In this document: piece by piece, positions 1 to 6,183 of the stretch
Layout of the letters: every line of letters starts with the position of its first letter
How positions within the stretch are numbered: position 1 is the stretch's first letter
Assembly: GCA_013044365.1 (NCBI GenBank)
Contig: JABEUP010000034.1
Span: forward strand, 1-29,787
Origin: Acidimicrobiaceae bacterium
GTDB lineage: Bacteria; Actinomycetota; Acidimicrobiia; Acidimicrobiales; Acidimicrobiaceae
Length of the DNA: 29,787 bases
Direction: 5' to 3'
The notes under the pieces: model-generated
Seen by the model: the letters and a program-made list of their open reading frames with translations, nothing else
Databases searched by the model: none
What the model was told of the DNA's origin: nothing
Position numbers and translations under genes: made by a program

Positions 1-189
1 AAATAAGGTAACTTGATTAACGAGTTTCCGTGCATTCTTTAACGCATGTAACGCGTTGGTCTCTAAAACAAGTATAAATCAGTAGTGAGCTTCGGGCCAG
101 ATCCCAATCAAACTTGGCACGAGAATCTTTTGATTGGTTCCCTCAGAAGATGCCCTCAGCAATATATTTGGGTAAATTGCTTAACCAGA

Positions 190-501
190 ATGCCTTTTAT
201 GCCCGATGTTAGAAGTGCTCCGACAATCGATGATATTCGTGCCATGCGTAGTCAAATTTTACGGCTAGCCGCAGCAAGAGGCGTATCGAATATCCGAGTC
301 TATGGCTCGGTTGCCCGCGGAACTGCGAACTCTGAGAGTGACATTGATTTGATTGTCGATGTGGAGCCGGAATGTAGCTTGATAGATTTAGCTGGGTTTC
401 AACTCGACATGGAAGAACTACTGGGCCGCTCAGTTGATGTGACCACGAGAGTTGATTCAATTATCCGCCGCCGGGTGGAAGAACAGGCGGTTTCGCTTTG
501 A
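190..501 (+). CDS. MNT-type nucleotidyltransferase, orphan antitoxin-like
   Basis: This is a small minimal-nucleotidyltransferase (MNT) domain protein of about 103 residues. The signature is clear: a GSVARG turn followed by SDIDLIVD, the glycine-serine and paired-aspartate metal-binding motif of the polymerase-beta fold. Family members usually pair with a HEPN (DUF86) ribonuclease toxin, which the MNT protein inactivates by adding AMP to it. The frame is open from a GTG at 85, but residues before the ATG at 190 do not resemble the family, and neither start has a good ribosome-binding site; ATG 199 and ATG 244 are also possible. No HEPN gene follows: the frame that opens at the end of the gene (TTG 498) closes after 23 codons with no HEPN motif. 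The domain assignment is firm; the antitoxin role is inferred and the gene may be a solitary remnant. Confidence 0.72.
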   Translation: MPFMPDVRSAPTIDDIRAMRSQILRLAAARGVSNIRVYGSVARGTANSESDIDLIVDVEPECSLIDLAGFQLDMEELLGRSVDVTTRVDSIIRRRVEEQAVSL

Positions 502-607
502 GGGTTCTTCGGGTATTTACGGAGTTCGTCATCCGCGGGGGTCTCTTTAGGGGCAGGATTCAGCGTTAGCTAAAAGAACCTTAGGAACGGGGAGGTATAT
601 CCGATCG

Positions 608-678
608 AGCGGGCGACGAGAATCGAACTCGCGTTCTCAGCTTGGGAAGCTGATGTTCTGCCTCTGAACTACGCCCGC
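608..678 (-). tRNA. tRNA-Gly, anticodon CCC
   Basis: The reverse complement folds into a complete cloverleaf. The acceptor stem is GCGGGCG paired with CGCCCGC, the D arm contains GTTCAGAGGCAGAAC, and the anticodon stem TCAGC/GCTGA encloses the seven-base loop TTCCCAA. With T at position 33 the anticodon is CCC, reading the glycine codon GGG. The variable loop is GAAC, and the T arm has GCGAG/CTCGT around TTCGATT. The 3' CCA is not encoded. The gene is divergent from dcd with only 41 bp between them. Confidence 0.95.
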
Positions 679-719
679 AACCGTGCTTTTCACATTTATA
701 TACACTATCGTATGTACCC
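679..719. promoter_or_regulatory. compact divergent promoter between tRNA-Gly and dcd
   Basis: Only 41 bp separate the 5' end of the tRNA from the dcd ATG, so both promoters must overlap here. On the minus strand TATAAA (695-700) sits 16 nt before the tRNA 5' end and is a plausible -10. On the plus strand TATCGT (706-711) lies 8 nt before the dcd ATG, and there is no Shine-Dalgarno sequence, so dcd is probably leaderless or nearly so. No good -35 was found for either direction. Confidence 0.4.
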
Positions 720-1286
720 ATGATCTTGTCGGATCGAACTATAAAAGAAGAACTTGCCAAGGGCCGAATAATCATTGATCCATTGGATGAGAGGTGTATT
801 CAGCCTTCCTCTGTCGATCTTCATGTAGATAAATTCTTCCGGGTATTCAGAAACCATACGGCACGGGTGATCGATGTCAAAGAAGATCAATCTGAACTAA
901 CAGAGCTGATTGAGATTGAAGAAGGTGAAGTCTTCATCCTCCATCCAGGTGAATTTGTGCTGGGTTCCACACTTGAGCAAATTGGAATTCCCGACGATCT
1001 TGTCGGACGTCTGGAGGGCAAGTCATCGCTGGGTCGACTTGGACTATTAATCCATTCCACAGCGGGGTTTGTGGACCCCGGGTTCATGGGCACAATTACC
1101 CTTGAGCTTTCGAATGTGGCCAATCTGCCAATTACTGTTTATCCAAACATGAAAATTGGTCAGATCTCATTTTTGAAGATGACTTCAGAAGCCGATGTGG
1201 CATATGGGTCTAGTCTGGTTGGATCCAAATATCAGGGTCAAAGGGGTCCTACGCCGTCAAGATATTTCGAGAATTTTCGCAAATAA
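720..1286 (+). CDS. dcd: dCTP deaminase, probably bifunctional (dCTP deaminase/dUTPase)
   Basis: The enzyme deaminates dCTP, and in its bifunctional form also hydrolyses the dUTP to dUMP and pyrophosphate, supplying dTMP synthesis in the cytoplasm. The 188-residue length fits the homotrimeric Dcd/dUTPase family. Visible motifs are QPSSVDLHVD near residues 28-37, the nucleotide-binding GRLEGKSSLGRLG at 96-108 (Ser102, Arg106), HSTAGFVDPGF at 112-122, catalytic Glu129 in ITLELSN, and a C-terminal GSKYQGQRGPTPSR that closes over the nucleotide. Numbering and residues match, from memory, the bifunctional M. tuberculosis enzyme, including Ala115. The ATG at 720 is chosen because the protein begins MILSD like its relatives; there is no Shine-Dalgarno sequence. 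The gene appears monocistronic. Confidence 0.95.
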   Translation: MILSDRTIKEELAKGRIIIDPLDERCIQPSSVDLHVDKFFRVFRNHTARVIDVKEDQSELTELIEIEEGEVFILHPGEFVLGSTLEQIGIPDDLVGRLEGKSSLGRLGLLIHSTAGFVDPGFMGTITLELSNVANLPITVYPNMKIGQISFLKMTSEADVAYGSSLVGSKYQGQRGPTPSRYFENFRK

Positions 1287-1461
1287 TCTAACAGCGGCTT
1301 CGGGGTGAGTCGGATAAGCGGCCACCAGGCAATTAGTCAATTGTGACACTTGGGTGAAATTTCGCTAAGGTAAGCTAACTGGATTTTTATTATGGACCGG
1401 GTTGGCCAAATATGCCTGGGTGCCAATGATTACGACGTTTGGTTTGCTAGGGAGGATTTCG

Positions 1462-3492
1462 TTGAGATTGCTAATAGGTGTAGTCATTTTTGTGGTGGCT
1501 GCAGTGTTCGCAGGCAGAAGACTGCTCTTCTTATATGGTCTAATTTCGTCTGGCAAGCCGGCTCCAGGACGGACCGATAATGTTGGAGGCCGCGTGTGGG
1601 CCGAGCTTTCTGAGGTCATCGGACAACGGAAGCTCTTGAAAAAGACTGTTCCAGGCATTGCTCACGCACTCACTTTCTGGGGTTTCATAATCCTTCTCGC
1701 CACGATAATTGAGGCTTTCGGTGCGCTTTTCAGCCCAACATTTGCGATACCTCTCATCGGTCATGACTCATGGCTGGGATTTCTGGAGGATTTCTTTTCT
1801 GTTTTGATTCTTCTTTCTCTAGGTGTTTTTACCATCCTGAGAATTAGAAACGCTCCATCCCGCCGTCAGCGTAATTCGAGATTCTATGGTTCTCACACCG
1901 GCGCCGCTTGGATCGTGCTGCTTGGCATCACCCTGGTGGTTGTCACTCTCTTGATGTATCGTGCCGCTCAGGCCAACCTTGGGCACTTTCCTTACGGCAA
2001 TGCAGCCTTTGCCTCCCATGCAGTTGCCTCGTGGATCAGGGGTCTTGGCACAACGTCCAACAAGGTGATTGAGGTCGCATTCCTTGAGCTCAATATTGCA
2101 GTGATAATGGGGTTCTTGGTCTTTGTAACCTATTCCAAGCACCTTCATATTTTCACCGCACCTCTGAATATCATCTTCTCGCGCCGTCCCAAAGCTCTGG
2201 GTGCACTTTGGACTACCCCGAACATGGATCCAGAGCAATTGAGCGAGGACGATGTGTTTGGAGTCGGTCAGATAGAACATCTGACCTGGAAACAGAACCT
2301 TGATCTGGCTACCTGTACCGAGTGTGGACGCTGCCAAGAGCAGTGCCCGGCTTGGAATACCGGGAAGCCATTGTCACCGAAGCTGTTGGTCATGTCTCTG
2401 CGTGATCACCTTTTCAAGTCTGCGCCCTCTCTTATTGGTCCCGGCGCGACCAAGACCACTGAAGTTCCGTTAGTTCCGACGGTAATTGACGGTGATGTCC
2501 TGTGGTCCTGCACCACCTGCGGTGCTTGTGTCGAAGCCTGTCCAGTCGATATCGAACACATCGACGTGATTGTAGATATGCGGCGTTATAAAGTCCTCAT
2601 GGACTCGGAGTTTCCGACCGAGGCCAATCTGATGCTGAGAAATGTTGAGAACCAGGGCGACCCGTGGGGACTTGGCCAATCCAAGAGGCTTGACTGGACT
2701 AAGAGTCTTGACTTCGAAGTCCCAGTCATAACGTCAGAGATTCCGGAAGATATCGAATACCTGTTTTGGGTCGGATGTGCTGGTGCGCTTGACGAAAGAG
2801 CATCTAAGACTACACAGAGCATAGCCAGGTTGCTGCACTCAGGTGGAGTCAAATTCGGGATCCTGGGTCCGCGCGAGTCATGTACGGGAGATCCGGCCAG
2901 AAGGCTTGGGAATGAGTACCTTTACCAGATGCAGGCTATGGGTAATATAGAAACCCTGAATTCCGCCAAGGTCAAAAAGATCATCGCATCTTGTCCGCAC
3001 TGCGTCAACTCAATTGCTAACGAGTATCCCTCGTTGGGAGGCAACTACGAGGTGATACACCACTCGCAGGTCCTGGAAAAGCTGATATCGGAAAAGAAGC
3101 TCTCTCCGGCTTCCCCGGTTAATGCCACAGTTACCTATCATGACCCCTGCTATCTGGGCAGGCACAATTCCGTTTACGAAGAGCCAAGATCAGTATTGAA
3201 CTCGGTGCCGGGAGTGAAGACCGTTGAAATGCACAAGCACCGCTCGAAGGGGTTCTGCTGCGGTGCCGGAGGTTCTCGAATGTGGCTCGAGGAGAATATC
3301 GGCAAGCGGGTCAATATGGAGCGGACCGATCAAGCTCTGCTGACAGGAGCGGATATGGTTTCGACTGCCTGTCCTTATTGCTTGATCATGCTTGACGATG
3401 GCGTAAAGACGCGCCAGGCCGAGGGAACCGCATCTGATGATATGAAGGTCCTGGATGTGGCGCAAATTTTAGAAAGATCTTTGAGCGAATAG
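1462..3492 (+). CDS. membrane-anchored Fe-S oxidoreductase (heterodisulfide reductase-like, Rv0338c-type)
   Basis: This is a predicted membrane electron-transfer protein of about 676 residues. It has roughly five transmembrane helices in the first 250 residues, resembling the NarI/HdrE-like cytochrome subunit fold. Two 4Fe-4S clusters follow: CTECGRCQEQCP (Cys285, 288, 291, 295) and CTTCGACVEACP (Cys350, 353, 356, 360). Two CCG (DUF3400-like/HdrD) domains then bind cluster or substrate, with HDPCYLGRHN (Cys563) and GFCCGAGGSRMW (Cys599-600) in the second. It resembles HdrDE fusions and the M. tuberculosis Rv0338c reductase; its physiological donor and acceptor are unknown. The frame is open from a TTG at 1402 (ATG at 1426), but I prefer the TTG at 1462 because GGGAGG at 1450-1455 lies 6 nt upstream and the first helix follows directly. 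It ends before a strong terminator. Confidence 0.85.
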   Translation: MRLLIGVVIFVVAAVFAGRRLLFLYGLISSGKPAPGRTDNVGGRVWAELSEVIGQRKLLKKTVPGIAHALTFWGFIILLATIIEAFGALFSPTFAIPLIGHDSWLGFLEDFFSVLILLSLGVFTILRIRNAPSRRQRNSRFYGSHTGAAWIVLLGITLVVVTLLMYRAAQANLGHFPYGNAAFASHAVASWIRGLGTTSNKVIEVAFLELNIAVIMGFLVFVTYSKHLHIFTAPLNIIFSRRPKALGALWTTPNMDPEQLSEDDVFGVGQIEHLTWKQNLDLATCTECGRCQEQCPAWNTGKPLSPKLLVMSLRDHLFKSAPSLIGPGATKTTEVPLVPTVIDGDVLWSCTTCGACVEACPVDIEHIDVIVDMRRYKVLMDSEFPTEANLMLRNVENQGDPWGLGQSKRLDWTKSLDFEVPVITSEIPEDIEYLFWVGCAGALDERASKTTQSIARLLHSGGVKFGILGPRESCTGDPARRLGNEYLYQMQAMGNIETLNSAKVKKIIASCPHCVNSIANEYPSLGGNYEVIHHSQVLEKLISEKKLSPASPVNATVTYHDPCYLGRHNSVYEEPRSVLNSVPGVKTVEMHKHRSKGFCCGAGGSRMWLEENIGKRVNMERTDQALLTGADMVSTACPYCLIMLDDGVKTRQAEGTASDDMKVLDVAQILERSLSE

Positions 3493-3512
3493 CGCCTGGT
3501 GTTCGATTAGCG

Positions 3513-3550
3513 CAATAAAGGCCCGGCTGATTTGAGCCGGGCCTTTATTG
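3513..3550. terminator. bidirectional intrinsic terminator between convergent genes
   Basis: A perfect 16-bp inverted repeat (arms 3513-3528 and 3535-3550) encloses the six-base loop GATTTG. The GC-rich core GGCCCGGCT/AGCCGGGCC is flanked by AATAAA on one side and TTTATT on the other, so a U-rich end is produced on both strands. It lies between the stops of the Fe-S reductase (plus) and the cNMP-binding gene (minus). Confidence 0.92.
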
Positions 3551-3599
3551 TTGGTCTGATCTGTTTTTCGTAGCTCGGTTCCTTCAGCACTGACTGGGC

Positions 3600-4034
3600 T
3601 TAGGCGAATGCTTTGTTGTCGGCATCCCTCAGTCTTTTGGACATGGCTTCTAGAAGACGTACCGCCATTGAAGGGATCTCTTCGAGAACTGACGTAAACT
3701 CCCTGGCCGGCAATACCAAAAGGTCCATTTCTGACTCTGCGGTCACGGTTGCAGACCTGGGCAGGTGATCGAGAAGTGAAAGCTCCCCGAAACCATCGCC
3801 AGGTCCAAGAACGGCAACCTCGTGATTGTTCTTGGTGACTTTGGCACGTCCCGAGACGATTAGACAGAACTCTTTGCCCACCTTGCCCTCTTCGCACAGA
3901 ACTGAACCAGGGTGTATCGTCACCTCGTCACATGCGGATTCCAAAAGGGCGAGCTCCTTGCGATTACAGTCGCTAAAAAGCCAGCTAGACCTGAGTGCGT
4001 CAGCTTTTGAATCTTTTGCGTCATTTTTAACCAT
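3600..4034 (-). CDS. stand-alone cyclic-nucleotide-binding (CRP-like sensor) domain protein
   Basis: The 144-residue protein is almost entirely one cNMP-binding beta-barrel. The phosphate-binding cassette is visible as GDGFGELSLLDHLPRSATV, with the FGE glutamate and the arginine that contact cyclic phosphate and ribose in CRP-type domains, so binding of cAMP or cGMP is possible. The helix-turn-helix of CRP/FNR regulators is absent; after the barrel only a short helix (MSKRLRDADNK) remains. It is therefore more likely a regulatory subunit or adaptor than a transcription factor. It is divergent from the cation/proton antiporter, which may be its partner (inference). There is no Shine-Dalgarno sequence; TATCTT lies 6 nt before the ATG, suggesting a leaderless mRNA. 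A second ATG lies 9 nt inside. Confidence 0.85.
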   Translation of the reverse strand: MVKNDAKDSKADALRSSWLFSDCNRKELALLESACDEVTIHPGSVLCEEGKVGKEFCLIVSGRAKVTKNNHEVAVLGPGDGFGELSLLDHLPRSATVTAESEMDLLVLPAREFTSVLEEIPSMAVRLLEAMSKRLRDADNKAFA

Positions 4035-4040
4035 TTACAA

Positions 4041-4046
4041 AAGATA
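4041..4046 (-). promoter_or_regulatory. -10-like element of a probable leaderless promoter (cNMP-binding gene)
   Basis: On the minus strand TATCTT is followed by exactly six bases and then the ATG at 4034, which would place the transcription start on the initiation codon. No Shine-Dalgarno sequence and no clear -35 are seen. Confidence 0.5.
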
Positions 4047-4238
4047 ACACCAATTGTGAGCAACAACACTCCAGATTTATCCTGCTGCAGTGAATTTTTT
4101 AAATACGTCCTCCGCCGGCATCAGAAATCAGATGTTTCCAGTAGTCCGCTGGGGTTGGATCGGGTATTCGCCGGGCATGCTCTGTGACATACCGCGGAGG
4201 GCACTAATCTGCAAGAGGGTATAAATACCAATGTAGCC

Positions 4239-4252
4239 AGGAGAGTTTCACG
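4239..4252 (+). promoter_or_regulatory. ribosome-binding site followed by ACG in place of a start codon
   Basis: AGGAGA (4239-4244) lies 5 nt before the codon ACG at 4250. From ACG the antiporter frame is open and encodes its missing N-terminus, but there is no ATG, GTG or TTG before GTG 4331. The spacing is what a real start would have, so ACG may be a rare start codon or a base change from ATG. Confidence 0.5.
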
Positions 4253-4330
4253 CACTTAGCCTCTGACTATCCGGTAATTGAATTTATTTTCACAACAGCT
4301 CTGGCATTTGCTGTTTCTCGTTACGTTCAC

Positions 4331-5356
4331 GTGATTCCGGCAATAGTGGTGCAAATAATATTTGGAATTATTCTGGGCGCCGGTGTCTTTTCTATCAACA
4401 CCAATGGCTTCGGAGTCGCCTTTTTATCGAACTTTGGTCTGTTCGTTATCTTTTATCAGGTAGGTATGGATTTCGATCTGGCAGCTCCTGAGCTGACGTC
4501 GACTTCACCGGCACGTTCTGCGGTAGCCGGTGTTTCGACCTCGCTGGTTTTGGTTTTATTGGCGATGCTGGCTTTGGGCCATTCGATTGAGAGTTCCCTA
4601 CTCGTAGGTCTCGCGACAGTTTCCACATCAGTTTCGGTGTCTGTATACAGCTTTCTTGCTCTCGGGCCACTGTCTCATCTTGAGGCGAAGGTAGCCGTAA
4701 TGGCCGGGCTGTTTGATGACTTGCTCGGGCTCAGCGCTTTGGCGGTGTTATCGTCAGTTCTATCAAAATCACTGGACGGTATGGTTTCACTTATTGCGAG
4801 CTTGCTGGTCGTCGCCGTCAGCTACGTGTTGCAGCGCAGGCTTTCTGGCAAATCATTTGAGCTGGCAGCCGCTCGCCGGTACCTTCTGGTCGCCATTCTG
4901 GCAGCTTTTGTGATACTGCTCTGGCATCAATTCGGTTTGACTTTAGCTATAGCCGGCTTTGTGGCGGGCGCGTTCTCCGGACCCGTTCTTACCGGTGCCG
5001 ACCGGCGCTTTCTCATTAAATTCAGCGGATTTGTGGCGCCCTTTTTTCTGGTTTCAATTGGTCTTTTAGTAAAGGTCCGTGAGGGAATCACAGTTCCCGA
5101 TGTTCTGGGCGTGGTTGTCTTGTCATTCGCACTGATTCTTGCTAAAGGGGCGGCAGCAATCGTGATTCGAAATCAAGTCAAAGACCGGGTGCTCTACTGG
5201 TTTTCTATGGTTCCCAGGGCTGAAGTGGCAGGAATTGGTCTAGTATTAATCGCCCCCCGGGTATCGTCCGGGATTGAACTTCAGGCGGTTTTGGCCGTTA
5301 TAGTCACGTCCATTGTTGCTCCACTGGTGATCGCCCACCGGGCCAAGCAGGCCTAA
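4331..5356 (+). CDS. CPA2/Kef-type monovalent cation:proton antiporter, membrane domain
   Basis: This is a polytopic membrane protein of the Na+(K+)/H+ exchanger CPA2 family. It is almost entirely hydrophobic, with about 11-13 predicted helices. The VGMDFDL segment matches the conserved G-x-(D/E) region, and the paired aspartates in GLFDDLLGLSAL (Asp129-Asp130 counted from 4331) correspond to the ion-binding motif of the family. There is no C-terminal TrkA-N or TrkA-C domain, unlike E. coli KefB/KefC. The first canonical start is GTG 4331, but the frame is open upstream and encodes a typical first helix (YPVIEFIFTTALAFAV), so the true protein probably starts at ACG 4250 and has about 368 residues. 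Its stop codon overlaps the gpmA stop on the other strand by 4 bp. Confidence 0.82.
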   Translation: MIPAIVVQIIFGIILGAGVFSINTNGFGVAFLSNFGLFVIFYQVGMDFDLAAPELTSTSPARSAVAGVSTSLVLVLLAMLALGHSIESSLLVGLATVSTSVSVSVYSFLALGPLSHLEAKVAVMAGLFDDLLGLSALAVLSSVLSKSLDGMVSLIASLLVVAVSYVLQRRLSGKSFELAAARRYLLVAILAAFVILLWHQFGLTLAIAGFVAGAFSGPVLTGADRRFLIKFSGFVAPFFLVSIGLLVKVREGITVPDVLGVVVLSFALILAKGAAAIVIRNQVKDRVLYWFSMVPRAEVAGIGLVLIAPRVSSGIELQAVLAVIVTSIVAPLVIAHRAKQA

Positions 5357-6042
5357 TCGAGCTGCTGCGTCCGGATGGCCTTGAAGTTTTGATCGAATTC
5401 GTAAATTATCGGAACCCCATTTGGAAGTTCGAGGTCGAGAATCTCTTCGTCGCCGATGTTTTCAAGGTGTTTGATCATAGCCCTGAGAGAGTTTCCGTGA
5501 GCTGACACCAACACATTTTTCTCTGCCATCAAATCGGGAACTATCGCATCAAAAAAGTACGGAAGCATACGTTCCAGGACATCTTTTAGGCACTCGCCCC
5601 TGGGGAGAAGATCTGGGGCGAGTTGGTTGTAACGGGGATCGAACTTTGGATGCCTTTCATCTTCGGAATCAAGCAGCGGGGGACGGACATCGTAGCTCCG
5701 CCGCCACGTTCTGACCTGCTGGGCACCGTGTATCTCCGCCATTTCAGCCCGGGTATGACCCTGCAGCGCCCCATAGTGCCTTTCATTTAGCCGCCAGTGT
5801 TTGTACACCGGTACCCATGATCTGCCATAAGCGTGAAGCGTAGCATCAACAGTTCGGATAGCTCTCAATAGTACCGACGTGTGCACCACATCGATCGGTA
5901 TGTGTTCGGCCAGCAGTCGCCGGCCTGCTTCATAGGCTTCTTCCACGCCTTTATCAGTTAGGTCGACGTCAACCCAACCGGTGAAGCGCTCTTCGAAGTT
6001 CCAGGTGCTTTGACCATGACGGAGGAGAATCAAATTTGCCAT
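5353..6042 (-). CDS. gpmA: 2,3-bisphosphoglycerate-dependent phosphoglycerate mutase
   Basis: It interconverts 3-phosphoglycerate and 2-phosphoglycerate in glycolysis and gluconeogenesis. It is a cytoplasmic histidine-phosphatase-superfamily enzyme. The phosphohistidine motif LLRHGQSTWN is at the N-terminus, FTGWVDVDLTDKG follows, RLNERHYGALQG is the substrate-binding segment, and SAHGNSLR near residue 182 holds the second catalytic histidine. The length of 229 residues is normal for the family. A GTG at 6048 is possible, but I choose ATG 6042 because the sequence then begins MANLILLRHG, like relatives, and TATTTT lies exactly 6 nt before it with no Shine-Dalgarno sequence, which fits a leaderless transcript. 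The gene is convergent with the antiporter gene and divergent from the heat-shock operon. Confidence 0.95.
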   Translation of the reverse strand: MANLILLRHGQSTWNFEERFTGWVDVDLTDKGVEEAYEAGRRLLAEHIPIDVVHTSVLLRAIRTVDATLHAYGRSWVPVYKHWRLNERHYGALQGHTRAEMAEIHGAQQVRTWRRSYDVRPPLLDSEDERHPKFDPRYNQLAPDLLPRGECLKDVLERMLPYFFDAIVPDLMAEKNVLVSAHGNSLRAMIKHLENIGDEEILDLELPNGVPIIYEFDQNFKAIRTQQLD

Positions 6043-6048
6043 GTTCAC

Positions 6049-6054
6049 AAAATA
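6049..6054 (-). promoter_or_regulatory. -10-like element of a probable leaderless gpmA promoter
   Basis: Reading the minus strand, TATTTT is followed by GTGAAC and then ATG at 6042. The same TAnnnT-6 nt-ATG layout occurs at three other genes in the window. Confidence 0.5.
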
Positions 6055-6111
6055 GTCCGAAAGTGTGGACAGAGGCTAATTTGAGTCGTTTAAGTAGAGG
6101 AATGTAGAAAA

Positions 6112-6132
6112 GTTGATAGGGATACACTCAAC
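6112..6132. promoter_or_regulatory. HAIR-like HspR operator upstream of dnaK
   Basis: GTTGATA and ACTCAAC are separated by exactly 7 bp. The HspR-associated inverted repeat (HAIR) known from Streptomyces and Mycobacterium is CTTGAGT-N7-ACTCAAG; the right arm matches 6 of 7 positions and the left arm 4 of 7, with correct spacing. A further half-site, TTTGAGT, lies at 6080-6086. The hspR gene is fourth in the operon downstream, so negative autoregulation is likely. Temperature control would follow from DnaK acting as co-repressor, as known in Streptomyces. Confidence 0.7.
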
Positions 6133-6143
6133 TTAGATATACT
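6113..6143 (+). promoter_or_regulatory. putative promoter of the dnaK operon
   Basis: TTGATA (6113-6118) and TATACT (6138-6143) resemble a vegetative -35/-10 pair, although the 19-bp spacing is long. The HAIR-like operator covers the -35 and spacer, which would explain repression by exclusion of polymerase. The mRNA would carry a leader of about 33 nt ending in a perfect AAGGAGG (6170-6176) 7 nt before the GTG start of dnaK. Confidence 0.5.
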
Positions 6144-6183
6144 AGAAGCTATATATTTGATACGCGTATAAGGAGGCCTCAAA

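Noticed and set aside
581..775. Minus-strand frame across the tRNA and dcd start
   Set aside because: It is translation of the tRNA-Gly gene and its flank.
1392..1580. 62-codon frame beginning ATG 1392, ahead of the Fe-S reductase
   Set aside because: It overlaps the membrane-protein coding sequence in another frame, has no Shine-Dalgarno sequence or -10 at leaderless spacing, and no family similarity.
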